64,000 bases of DNA from positions 27,450-91,449 of the forward strand of contig QAKH01000059.1 of the NCBI GenBank assembly GCA_003343885.1, given 5' to 3'. The notes below the pieces were generated by a model that saw nothing but the letters and a program-made list of their open reading frames with translations, made no database searches and had not been told where the DNA came from. Source of the stretch: Clostridiales bacterium. GTDB taxonomy: Bacteria > Bacillota > Clostridia > Oscillospirales > CAG-382. Below, piece after piece: positions 44,996 to 52,426 of this stretch; position 1 is the first letter of the stretch, and each line of letters opens with the position of its first letter. The position numbers were made by a program, and so were the translations under genes.

Positions 44996-45020
44996 GACCG
45001 CTGGAAAAGAGGGGACAGGC

Positions 45021-45935
45021 ATGAAACATCTTATAGATATAAACGACCTTTCGGAAAGAGAGCTTGAAGAGCTTATAGACAAGGCTTGCGATATCATACG
45101 AAATCCGCAAAGCTATTCGGAAAAGTGTAAAGGCAAGAAGCTCGCAACCCTTTTCTTTGAACCGTCAACGCGCACACGCCTAAGCTTTGAGGCGGCAATG
45201 TATGAGCTTGGCGGAAACGTGCTCGGCTTTTCCGACTCGATGAATTCCTCAAGCGCAAAGGGAGAGAGCGTTGCCGATACCGCAAAAACCGTATCGTACT
45301 ATGCGGATATTATTGCAATGCGGCACCCTAAAGAGGGAGCGCCGCTTGTTGCGGCGATGAATTCGCTCGTGCCGGTAATAAATGCCGGTGACGGCGGTCA
45401 TAATCACCCAACCCAAACGCTTGCCGACCTGCTTACCATTTATCGTGAAAAAGGACATTTCGACAATCTCACCGTCGGATTTTGCGGCGACTTAAAATTC
45501 GGCAGAACCGTACATTCACTTATCAGCGCACTCTCACGCTATTCGGGAATTGATTTTATACTGATTTCTCCTGATGAACTTAAAGTGCCTCGTTATATCA
45601 CCACTGACGTAATCGGAAAGAATAACGTCGGATATCTCGAAACGGGCGACCTCACCTCTGTGCTTCCCGACCTTGACATACTGTACATGACGAGAGTGCA
45701 AAAGGAAAGATTTTTCAATGAAGAGGATTATCTGCGCTTAAAGGACAGTTATATACTGACTCCCGATAAGCTTGAAGGCGCTAAAAAAGACCTTGCCATA
45801 ATGCATCCGCTTCCCAGAGTAAACGAAATAAGCGTAGCTGTTGACTCGGATGAGAGAGCGTGCTATTTCAAACAGGTGCAAAACGGAAAGTATATGCGTA
45901 TGGCGCTCATACTTAAACTGCTCGGGATTGAGTAA
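45021..45935 (+). CDS. pyrB: aspartate carbamoyltransferase catalytic subunit
   Basis: Forms carbamoyl aspartate from carbamoyl phosphate and aspartate. The 304-residue protein has [16 protein letters not shown], the 80s-loop [36 protein letters not shown] and [10 protein letters not shown] regulatory subunit gene follows, so this is the enteric-type holoenzyme rather than the unregulated Bacillus form. Confidence 0.98.
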   Translation: MKHLIDINDLSERELEELIDKACDIIRNPQSYSEKCKGKKLATLFFEPSTRTRLSFEAAMYELGGNVLGFSDSMNSSSAKGESVADTAKTVSYYADIIAMRHPKEGAPLVAAMNSLVPVINAGDGGHNHPTQTLADLLTIYREKGHFDNLTVGFCGDLKFGRTVHSLISALSRYSGIDFILISPDELKVPRYITTDVIGKNNVGYLETGDLTSVLPDLDILYMTRVQKERFFNEEDYLRLKDSYILTPDKLEGAKKDLAIMHPLPRVNEISVAVDSDERACYFKQVQNGKYMRMALILKLLGIE

Positions 45936-46040
45936 TACTCAAAAATAAGCGACGCGACAGCAGAAACGGCACATATGCAAAGGATAAAATGAGTAAAAAT
46001 GTGCCGTCAGTGCACGAAAGCGCCAAAAGGGGGAAAAATA

Positions 46041-46457
46041 ATGAATATTGATTCTATAAAGAACGGAATTGTTATAGACCATATTACGGCAGGTAAAGGA
46101 ATGGAAATATACCGTCTGCTTGAGCTTGATGCAACCGATTATTCAGTGGCTTTGATTAAAAATGCGTCAAGCAGTAAAATGGGTAAAAAGGATATTATAA
46201 AAATTGACGCGCTGATTGATATAAATATGGATATACTTGGATATGTTGATCCGGGCGTCACCGTGAATATCATCAAGGATGAAAAGCTTGCCGATAAAAT
46301 CTGCCCGAAATTGCCGGAAAAGCTGACAAACGTCATAAAGTGCAAAAATCCTCGCTGTATCACCACTACGGAACAGGAACTGCCGCACGTTTTCAAACTC
46401 ACCGACGAGAAAAATCGTATATACAGATGTATATACTGCGAAACTGCCGGACGTTAA
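46041..46457 (+). CDS. pyrI: aspartate carbamoyltransferase regulatory subunit
   Basis: Binds nucleotide effectors and sets allosteric control of PyrB. The 138-residue protein has an N-terminal nucleotide domain (GIVIDHITAGKGMEIYRLL) and a C-terminal zinc domain with four cysteines in CKNPRC and CIYC. ATG 46041 follows AGGGGGAA closely; an upstream ATG at 45999 lacks a site and adds 14 non-homologous residues. Last gene of the pyr operon. Confidence 0.96.
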   Translation: MNIDSIKNGIVIDHITAGKGMEIYRLLELDATDYSVALIKNASSSKMGKKDIIKIDALIDINMDILGYVDPGVTVNIIKDEKLADKICPKLPEKLTNVIKCKNPRCITTTEQELPHVFKLTDEKNRIYRCIYCETAGR

Positions 46458-46507
46458 CAGCTTTATTTTTCTTAGTACACCGGCTCAAATAAGTAAATAT
46501 AAAAAAC

Positions 46508-46552
46508 AGGACTGTGGCAGAACATCAGAAAACTGCCGCAGTCCTTATGTTT
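46508..46552 (+). terminator. terminator after the pyr operon
   Basis: A 13-base-pair stem (46508-46520 with 46533-46545, one G-U pair) is followed by TATGTTTATGTTTT; the A-run on the left also suits the converging minus-strand gene. Confidence 0.85.
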
Positions 46553-46569
46553 ATGTTTTGTGTAATAAA

Positions 46570-47277
46570 TTATATTTTTAGGCTTTTGAGATATTCTTTT
46601 TGCTCATTTGAAATCCGAAAACTTTCTCTGGCTTTTCTGACAGTCATGTTGTGAGCAGCAGGGGATAGAAGCCTGTTTTCGAGAAAAGTGACAAAGTCGC
46701 TGTACCGCTTTGCAAGTCCGGTCGCAAAATACCAGCCTATCATCATGTTGATATAATATTCGTCGGATTTAATTTTAGAGGCGAGCTCCGGAAACTCGGG
46801 CGTAAATGCGTCGTCAAGAAAAAATTTCATCATCATTCCCAAGGCAAAACGAACAGTGTACGTGCGCTCTGACTTCAACCATCTCTTTATATTTTCCGTA
46901 AGATCTTCTTTATTGTCATTTTTCTTAAAAGAAGCAGGGGATAGAGCGTCGCAGCATGCCCAGTTGTCAACATACGGCAAAAACGCCTCCAAAGCGTCAA
47001 TTGTTTGACTGTAAGAGCGCAAACCGTTTATGAGAAAGGCGTGAATCAAGTATTCTTCGTAGTATTCTTGCGGCAGTGTGTTCAGAAAATCTTTGGCAAA
47101 CTCTGTTTTAGATATTCCGGAAGCAATTTTTCTGAGAATCGGCACTCTGACGCCGATCATACGGTCACACTCATATCCTGGGATAAGTGAAAGCTGAAAA
47201 GATTTATATTTTGTATCACTGAATGAAAAAAGCAGCTCTTTAAGTTCAGCTGAGTTTTTAATTTCTGTAAAAACCAT
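46570..47277 (-). CDS. DNA alkylation repair protein, AlkD-like
   Basis: HEAT-repeat glycosylase-like protein of 235 residues. It has SLIPGYECDRMIGVRVPILRKIA, HAFLINGL, the conserved WACCDALSPASFK, then RFALGMMMKFFLDD and INMMIGWYFATGLAK. Family members remove bulky cationic base lesions or bind DNA without base flipping. The start at 47277 has GAGAGGTG just upstream; an in-frame start at 47292 does not. Confidence 0.85.
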   Translation of the reverse strand: MVFTEIKNSAELKELLFSFSDTKYKSFQLSLIPGYECDRMIGVRVPILRKIASGISKTEFAKDFLNTLPQEYYEEYLIHAFLINGLRSYSQTIDALEAFLPYVDNWACCDALSPASFKKNDNKEDLTENIKRWLKSERTYTVRFALGMMMKFFLDDAFTPEFPELASKIKSDEYYINMMIGWYFATGLAKRYSDFVTFLENRLLSPAAHNMTVRKARESFRISNEQKEYLKSLKI

Positions 47278-47352
47278 TCGGACACCTCTCAAAAGTGTAA
47301 ATGTTGAATGTCTACCGCTTTTTTAGTAAACCGACGAATTGCGGGTAAGATA

Positions 47353-48204
47353 TTATCTGATAAAAAAATCCTCCGGAAGCGGGGCGGTAATTTCTCTTTT
47401 AATTTGCGTGAAAGGATCGGTAAAAACAACCGATTCGCAGTGAAGTCTTGGGCGCTCACCGGCTATTTCCGTGCCGTACAGATAATCAGCGTAAAGCGGA
47501 CAGCCGATATAGGAAAGATGAACACGTATCTGATGCGTCCTTCCGGTAACGGGAACGGCTCCGATAAGACTTTTTCCGTTATTTTCCTTTATAAGACGAT
47601 ACTTTGTAATGGAATTTTTTCCGTCAGAGCGAACTTCACGTTTAATAATGCTGTCGCCTATGCGTCCGATAGGCGCGTCAATAATTCCTTCGTTAGCCTC
47701 CGGCACGCCGCAGCATATGGCAAGATATTTCTTTTCTACGCCGGAAGAAGGAAATTTTGAGGCGGCACACATGTTTTTAGCAATAATAACGACGCCCGTC
47801 GTGTCGGCGTCAAGCCTTGTTAAAACACGGTAAGTAAAGCTTCTGTCACGATAGTAGTACATCACGGCGTTTGCGAGCGTGTCCGACACGTGATAAAGCG
47901 ACGGATGAACCGGCATGGCGCTCGGCTTGTTTACGGCAAGATAGTTTTCATCCTCATACAGAATATCAAGCGGATGATATACAGGTTCAATGGAATCGGA
48001 GTTTTCTTCCGGATAGATAAGCTGGAGTATTTCACCGCAGGAAAGCACATGATTTACAAAAACCTCTTTGCCGTTTACCGTTATTTTTCCTGAATACTTC
48101 AGCTTTTTTAAAACCCCGACAGAGTACCCGAGATAGCCGAGAATGTATTCTTTTACTGTCATTCCTGAACAGTCAGAGTCTATCGTGAAAATATTTTTGT
48201 CCAT
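47353..48204 (-). CDS. RluA-family pseudouridine synthase
   Basis: A 283-residue pseudouridine synthase for rRNA or tRNA. It has an N-terminal S4-like part, AVNKPSAMPVHPSLYH, the catalytic-aspartate motif TRLDADTTGVVIIAKN, and GRTHQIRVHLSYIGCPLYADYLYG. It differs from the rluD-type gene at 19.7 kb and probably has another target. CGGAGA precedes the start at 48204. Confidence 0.93.
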   Translation of the reverse strand: MDKNIFTIDSDCSGMTVKEYILGYLGYSVGVLKKLKYSGKITVNGKEVFVNHVLSCGEILQLIYPEENSDSIEPVYHPLDILYEDENYLAVNKPSAMPVHPSLYHVSDTLANAVMYYYRDRSFTYRVLTRLDADTTGVVIIAKNMCAASKFPSSGVEKKYLAICCGVPEANEGIIDAPIGRIGDSIIKREVRSDGKNSITKYRLIKENNGKSLIGAVPVTGRTHQIRVHLSYIGCPLYADYLYGTEIAGERPRLHCESVVFTDPFTQIKREITAPLPEDFFIR

Positions 48205-48271
48205 AAAATCTCCGAAAAAATAGGGTGTACTACCCAAAAAGGCAATACACCCGACATGCTTTAGCATTAAA

Positions 48272-48520
48272 TCAGTCGCTTATATAAGGAATAAGAGCGA
48301 TGTGACGAGCACGCTTGATAGCGATTGTGAGCTCTCTCTGGTGCTTAGCACAGGTGCCCGTAATTCTTCTGGGAAGAATCTTGCTTCTTTCGGAAACATA
48401 TTTGCGAAGCTTGAGCACATCCTTGTAATCTATCATTTCTGTTTTTTCAGCACAGAAATTACAAACCTTCTTGCGCTTTTTTCCGGGACGGAAAGGCTTC
48501 TGAACTTCTTTGTTATCCAT
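48272..48520 (-). CDS. rpsR: 30S ribosomal protein S18
   Basis: S18 forms a heterodimer with S6 on the platform of the small subunit. The 82-residue protein is full length, with KVCNFCAEK (a zinc-type C+ form), [19 protein letters not shown] and [27 protein letters not shown]. It is the third gene of the rpsF-ssb-rpsR operon on the minus strand. Confidence 0.98.
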   Translation of the reverse strand: MDNKEVQKPFRPGKKRKKVCNFCAEKTEMIDYKDVLKLRKYVSERSKILPRRITGTCAKHQRELTIAIKRARHIALIPYISD

Positions 48521-48557
48521 ATTACGTTTTACCTCCTTTAGAAATTAAATAACTGCA

Positions 48558-49004
48558 TCAGAACGGCAGATCATCTTCTGCGGCAACCTCTTCAAAATTA
48601 GCCTCGGAAACTCTCGGCTGACCTGACGGAACAGGCTCTCCGCCGTAGTAAGTACCTTCGGTTCTTTCTCTTGAGGTTCCGGCGCTCTCAACAAACGAAA
48701 CATTTTCAGCTACGACTTCGGTAATGTACCTGCGTGAGCCGTCGTTTGCTGTGTATGACCTGGACTGAAGCTGACCTTCAACAAGAATAGCTTTTCCCTT
48801 GTTAAAGTATTTGGAAACAAACTCCGCAGACTTGCGCCAACATACAATGTTGATAAAATCCGCCTTTACTTCGTCCGTTTCCTTTGCGAATCTGCGTCCC
48901 ACGGCAATACTGAAAGAAGTGACAGGCACACCGTTAGGCGTTGTCTTCAGTTCGGGATCAGCCGTTAAACGCCCGATCAAAATAACCTTGTTGAAACTTG
49001 CCAT
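48558..49004 (-). CDS. ssb: single-stranded DNA-binding protein
   Basis: Coats ssDNA in replication and recruits partners. The 148-residue protein has the OB-fold start FNKVILIGRLTADPEL, FINIVCWRKSAEFVSKYFNKGK, LVEGQLQSRSYTANDGSRRYITEVVAENVSF, and the acidic tip DDLPF. AGGAGG precedes the start by ten bases. Placed between rpsF and rpsR as is usual in Firmicutes. Confidence 0.98.
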   Translation of the reverse strand: MASFNKVILIGRLTADPELKTTPNGVPVTSFSIAVGRRFAKETDEVKADFINIVCWRKSAEFVSKYFNKGKAILVEGQLQSRSYTANDGSRRYITEVVAENVSFVESAGTSRERTEGTYYGGEPVPSGQPRVSEANFEEVAAEDDLPF

Positions 49005-49029
49005 GCTACACAAACCTCCTCAGCCCGTA

Positions 49030-49326
49030 TTACTTGTCGAGCTTTACAATGATGGAACGGAGAACACCGTCTGTGATGTTGTACACACGGCCAAGCTCCG
49101 CAGGAACGTCTGCCTTTGCGGTGAAGTTAACCACATAGTAGTAGCCGTCCGAATAGTCATCGATAAGATATGCGAGCTTCTTTTTGCCCCATTCGTCAAC
49201 CTTATCAACCATTCCGCCGTTTTCAGTGATAAGCCCGGTAAACTTCTCGAGAAGGCCCTTTGAAGCTTCCTCGGTGAAATCAGAGTTTACAATGAAAACT
49301 GTCTCGTACTTTGACGTAAGTTCCAT
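49030..49326 (-). CDS. rpsF: 30S ribosomal protein S6
   Basis: S6 of the small-subunit platform. The 98-residue protein starts MELTSKYETVFIVNSDF and has WGKKKLAYLIDDYSDGYYYVVNFTAKADVPAELGRVYNI. AGGAGG lies 7 bases before the ATG at 49326; a GTG at 49335 overlaps it. The leader can fold so as to hide this site (see 49335-49406). Confidence 0.98.
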   Translation of the reverse strand: MELTSKYETVFIVNSDFTEEASKGLLEKFTGLITENGGMVDKVDEWGKKKLAYLIDDYSDGYYYVVNFTAKADVPAELGRVYNITDGVLRSIIVKLDK

Positions 49327-49334
49327 TCTTTGCA

Positions 49335-49406
49335 CCTCCTTATGGACATATGACTCTGTACCCAGAGTAAGGAGGAAAAGTTATCAACGCATATGAAAAC
49401 CTTTCC
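49335..49406 (-). promoter_or_regulatory. structured rpsF leader that can sequester the Shine-Dalgarno sequence
   Basis: On the minus strand CCTCCTTA (49375-49368) is perfectly complementary to TAAGGAGG (49342-49335), which contains the rpsF ribosome-binding site. The loop holds a second hairpin, ACTCTG-GGTA-CAGAGT (49368-49353). A competing upstream stem GGAAAGGTT / AACTTTTCC (49406-49398 with 49382-49374) shares two bases with the sequestering arm. The layout suggests autoregulation, perhaps by S6:S18; the known CCG-type S6:S18 leader consensus is not visible. Confidence 0.6.
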
Positions 49407-49416
49407 ACAGCTCATT

Positions 49417-49445
49417 ATTATATAATAATGCCTGCGGTTTGTCAA
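49417..49445 (-). promoter_or_regulatory. consensus promoter of rpsF-ssb-rpsR
   Basis: Minus-strand TTGACA (49445-49440) and TATAAT (49422-49417) are both perfect and 17 bases apart. Transcription should start near 49410, about 84 bases before the rpsF start. Confidence 0.9.
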
Positions 49446-49448
49446 GTA

Positions 49449-49550
49449 TGTTTGAAGAGAAAATGGAAATTGTGTGTTTGAAGAGAAAATGGAAATTGTG
49501 TGTTTGAAGAGAAAATGGAAATTGTGTTTGAAGAGAAAATGGAAATTGTG
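49449..49550. repeat. four-copy tandem repeat upstream of rpsF promoter
   Basis: Four identical 24-base cores (each beginning TGTTTGAAGAG and ending GGAAATTG) start at 49449, 49475, 49501 and 49525. The first two are followed by TG, making the period 26, 26, then 24. The array begins 4 bases from the rpsF -35 box on the upstream side. Its A/T-tracts recur about every two and a half helical turns. It codes for nothing recognisable and has no spacers, so it is not a CRISPR. Confidence 0.95.
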
Positions 49551-49604
49551 TAAAAGCAACAACAAAAATGTCAAACACAAACAACCAAAATTTTGTAAAA
49601 TGCG

Positions 49605-49633
49605 TTGAAATCATCATACCTTGGTGATAAAAT
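49605..49633 (+). promoter_or_regulatory. promoter of the sialate-esterase-like gene
   Basis: TTGAAA (49605-49610) and TAAAAT (49628-49633) with a 17-base spacer, about 97 bases before the ATG. Three short ATCAAAC/T-type repeats lie between (about 49671-49690) with no known role. Confidence 0.6.
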
Positions 49634-49729
49634 AATAACCGGAAACGCACGAGTATCAGATATTAAAAATCAAACATCAAACATCAAATATACCGGCTTA
49701 TTCCGAACATATCGAAAGGTTGAAAAAAC

Positions 49730-50482
49730 ATGATACATTCTTTTTTGCTTATTGGACAGTCAAATATGGCAGGAAGAGGAATACTTAACGAGGTAAAGCC
49801 CATTGCCAATAACAGACTTAAAGTATTAAGAAACGGGCGGTGGCAGAATATGTTTTCGCCTGTAAATCCGGACAGACCTTTTTCGGGCGTCTGCCTTGCC
49901 GAAAGCTTTGCCGACGCATATTCCGCCGAACATAACGTCGACGTCGGACTGATACCGTGCGCAGACGGCGGAACAACGCTTGACCAGTGGAGAGTCGGAG
50001 GCTTGTTATATGACCATGCAGTGTGTATTGCAGGGCTTGCAAGCCGTACATCGACAATTGCCGGAGTGCTGTGGCACCAGGGAGAATCGGACTGTGCGGA
50101 CGGCAAATATCAGATGTATGAGCAAAAATTTACTCGTATAATGAATTCTTTTAGAGAAGATTTAGGTTTGTACGACGTGCCTTTTCTTCTTGGGGGACTG
50201 GGTGATTTTCTTGCAAACAGATCAGAAAACCCGGAACTTTGCAATTATGTATACATAAACGAAACGCTTAAACGCATTTCACAAGAGTATCCTATGACCG
50301 GTTTTGTCAGCGCCGAGGGACTTACTGCGAATAAAGATAACCTGCATTTTAATGCTGAGTCGCTCAGAGAATTTGGAAGAAGATACTATGAGGAATTCAG
50401 ACGTCTTGAGGATAAAACGAAAGTTTTTGAAGAAAAAGTCTCTGAAGATGATGCGGTGAGAGGCGAATTTGAAAATCTGTAA
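49730..50482 (+). CDS. sialate O-acetylesterase-like protein (SASA/CE6 type)
   Basis: A 250-residue SGNH-fold carbohydrate esterase. It has FLLIGQSNMAGRG with the nucleophile serine, GLIPCADGGTTLDQW, LWHQGESDC and a C-terminal DNLHFNAESLREFGRRYYEEF with the catalytic histidine. The family removes acetyl groups from sialic acid or xylan. There is no signal peptide, so it would act on imported sugars. It stands alone between rpsF and rubrerythrin. Confidence 0.88.
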   Translation: MIHSFLLIGQSNMAGRGILNEVKPIANNRLKVLRNGRWQNMFSPVNPDRPFSGVCLAESFADAYSAEHNVDVGLIPCADGGTTLDQWRVGGLLYDHAVCIAGLASRTSTIAGVLWHQGESDCADGKYQMYEQKFTRIMNSFREDLGLYDVPFLLGGLGDFLANRSENPELCNYVYINETLKRISQEYPMTGFVSAEGLTANKDNLHFNAESLREFGRRYYEEFRRLEDKTKVFEEKVSEDDAVRGEFENL

Positions 50483-50505
50483 TAAAAAAGTAATAAAGCA
50501 AAGAA

Positions 50506-50537
50506 TCAGCCGGGAACTGCTATGGAATCCCGGCTGA
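50506..50537. terminator. hairpin between converging genes
   Basis: A perfect 10-base-pair stem TCAGCCGGGA / TCCCGGCTGA with a 12-base loop lies between the esterase and rubrerythrin ends. Neither side has a full T-tract, so strength is uncertain. Confidence 0.5.
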
Positions 50538-50601
50538 AAACTGTATTTGGTATATTGCCTTATGAAGTATAGTCGAAAGTCGTATAGAAAATACGATTTT
50601 T

Positions 50602-51141
50602 TCAGATTTTGGCAAAGTATCCCTTAGGATACGAACAAAGCGGACAGTGTTCAGGCGGAGTGTTGCCTTTTGTGCGGTATCCGCAGTTTAAGCATATCCA
50701 CTCCGTGTTTGCGTCGCCCTTGAAAATGCTGCCGTCACGAATGCTCTCGAGAAATTTCTCTTGAGTGCAGGCATGGTCTGCTTCAACGGAACCTGTCATG
50801 CTGAATTTTTGGGCTATTTCGTCAAAACCTTCTTCCTTTGCGGCTTTTGCTGCTTCCGGATAAAATGTTGTGCTTTCAAAGGTTTCCGTGGCAATTGCAG
50901 TTTCAAGGTTTTCTTCTGTCGAACCGAGCTGTCCTAAGTATCCAAGCCATAGCTCAGCGTGTTCTCTTTCGTTGTTGGCGATAGACGAAAGAGTGCGGCT
51001 TATTTCCTGATAGCCTTCTTCGTCTGCGATATCTGAATACAGTGAATATTTTGTAAACGCGCTTGCTTCGCCTTGTGCAGCTGTCTTTAAATATTGCTCG
51101 GTTTTTGTACCGGTCAAAGCGCTTTGAGAGTGTTTTTTCAT
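50602..51141 (-). CDS. rubrerythrin
   Basis: Diiron peroxidase that reduces hydrogen peroxide in anaerobes. The 179-residue protein has an N-terminal four-helix diiron domain (TAAQGEASAFTKYSLYSDIA, NEREHAELW, GSVEADHACTQEKFLESI) and a C-terminal rubredoxin-like domain with Cys pairs in ICLNCGYR and HCPLCSYP. ATG 51141 is preferred as GAAAGG lies ten bases upstream; ATGs at 51150 and 51159 are too close to or include that site. Confidence 0.95.
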   Translation of the reverse strand: MKKHSQSALTGTKTEQYLKTAAQGEASAFTKYSLYSDIADEEGYQEISRTLSSIANNEREHAELWLGYLGQLGSTEENLETAIATETFESTTFYPEAAKAAKEEGFDEIAQKFSMTGSVEADHACTQEKFLESIRDGSIFKGDANTEWICLNCGYRTKGNTPPEHCPLCSYPKGYFAKI

Positions 51142-51162
51142 TTTTTTCATGCCTTTCATTAA

Positions 51163-51187
51163 GGCGCGGCGCGAAAAAAGCCGCGCC
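51163..51187 (-). promoter_or_regulatory. GC-rich hairpin in the rubrerythrin 5' leader
   Basis: GGCGCGGC and GCCGCGCC form a perfect 8-base-pair stem around a nine-base loop directly upstream of the rubrerythrin ribosome-binding site. It stands out from the AT-rich surroundings. It could stabilise the mRNA or control translation. Confidence 0.5.
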
Positions 51188-51195
51188 GTATTAGT

Positions 51196-51218
51196 TTGAA
51201 GTCGAAGTAAAACTTCAA
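51196..51218. promoter_or_regulatory. inverted repeat upstream of rubrerythrin
   Basis: TTGAAGT and ACTTCAA form perfect 7-base arms with a nine-base centre, with a nested GAAGT-AAA-ACTTC at 51204-51216. It lies between the divergent rubrerythrin and aldo/keto reductase genes and is a candidate operator, perhaps for a peroxide or redox regulator; it does not match the PerR consensus. Confidence 0.4.
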
Positions 51219-51245
51219 TAGTATAGTATGCGTATGTCAAATAGG

Positions 51246-51274
51246 TTGACAAAGAAATGAAAGTGGTGTAATAT
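51246..51274 (+). promoter_or_regulatory. promoter of the aldo/keto reductase gene
   Basis: TTGACA (51246-51251) and TAATAT (51269-51274) with a 17-base spacer, 82 bases before the coding start. Confidence 0.65.
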
Positions 51275-51355
51275 CTACGTAGTGAAAAATTAAGTGCGTA
51301 TTTAACTTTATCAGTCAAAAAATACAACTATCATTGTAAAGAACGGGTGAAAAAT

Positions 51356-52389
51356 ATGTCTATGGTAAAACTCGGAAAAACCGGAATAGAGTCACAAAAG
51401 AACGCTTTCGGTGCATTGCCTATCCAGCGAATATCACTTAAAGAAGCCGAAAAATTGCTCAGAAAAGCTTATGATTGCGGCATAACGTTTTTTGATACTG
51501 CACGAGCCTATTCAGACAGCGAAGAGAAAATCGGATACGCCCTTTCGGACGTTCGCAGTAAAATAGTTATTGCTACAAAATCAGGCGCCCTTAACGCAGA
51601 TTCCCTGAAGAGAGATCTCGAAACAAGCCTTAAAAATCTGAAGACCGATTACATAGATATTTATCAGTTTCATAATCCTCCTTTCTTTCCTGAACCTGAC
51701 GACGGAACAGGACTCTACGAAGCCGTGCTTGAGGCAAAAAGGCAAGGAATGATACGTCATATCGGTATAACCAACCACCGGCCTGACGTCGCAGAGCAAG
51801 CCGTAACGTAAAGTCCGGTTTGTATGAAACGCTTCAGTTTCCGTTCTGCTATCTTGCGTCTGAGCGTGATATTGCCATAACCGAGCTTTGCGCACAGCAC
51901 AATGTCGGCTTTATTGCAATGAAGGCGCTTTCCGGAGGACTCATTACAAATGCAAGGGCTGCTTACGCATGGATGAGCGCATATTCCGGAGTGCTGCCTA
52001 TATGGGGAATACAGCGTGAAACGGAACTTGACGAGTTTCTTGCCTTTACCAAGGAAAACGTAACCCTTACTGACGAAATAAAAGCGTATATCGAGCAGGA
52101 CAGAAAAAAACTGTCGGGAGATTTTTGCCGTGGCTGTGGTTACTGTATGCCATGTCCGGCAGGAATAGAAATAAATAACTGTGCGAGAATGTCACAGTTA
52201 ATACGCCGCAGTCCGTCGGCAAACTGGCTGACTGAGGAGTATCAGAAAAAGATGTTCCTCATAGAAAAGTGCATTGGTTGCAGACAGTGTACAAAAAAAT
52301 GTCCTTACGGACTTGATACGCCGGAGCTTCTTAAGAAAAATCTCGAAGATTATAAGGACATACTTTCCGGCAAGGTCAGCATAAATTAG
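51356..52389 (+). pseudogene. 4Fe-4S aldo/keto reductase, frameshifted
   Basis: The gene encodes an aldo/keto reductase with a C-terminal ferredoxin-like part. The N-terminal half reads MSMVKLGKTGIESQK through FFDTARAYSDSEEKIG to GITNHRPDVAEQAV, then stops at 51809-51811. The frame resumes with GLYETLQFPFCYLASE and contains CRGCGYCMPCPAGI and CIGCRQCTKKCPYGL. The break is a perfect 5-base tandem duplication, CGTAA CGTAA (51802-51811); removing one copy restores a single frame. It may be a true pseudogene, a reversible variant or a sequence error. Active-site Asp and Tyr lie in the first part. Confidence 0.9.
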
Positions 52390-52426
52390 CGAATAGTAGT
52401 TATTTAGTTCTTTGAAGAGGAATGTT

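Noticed and set aside
49449..49550. CRISPR array
   Set aside because: The repeats follow one another with only 0-2 bases between, leaving no spacers, and no cas genes are near.
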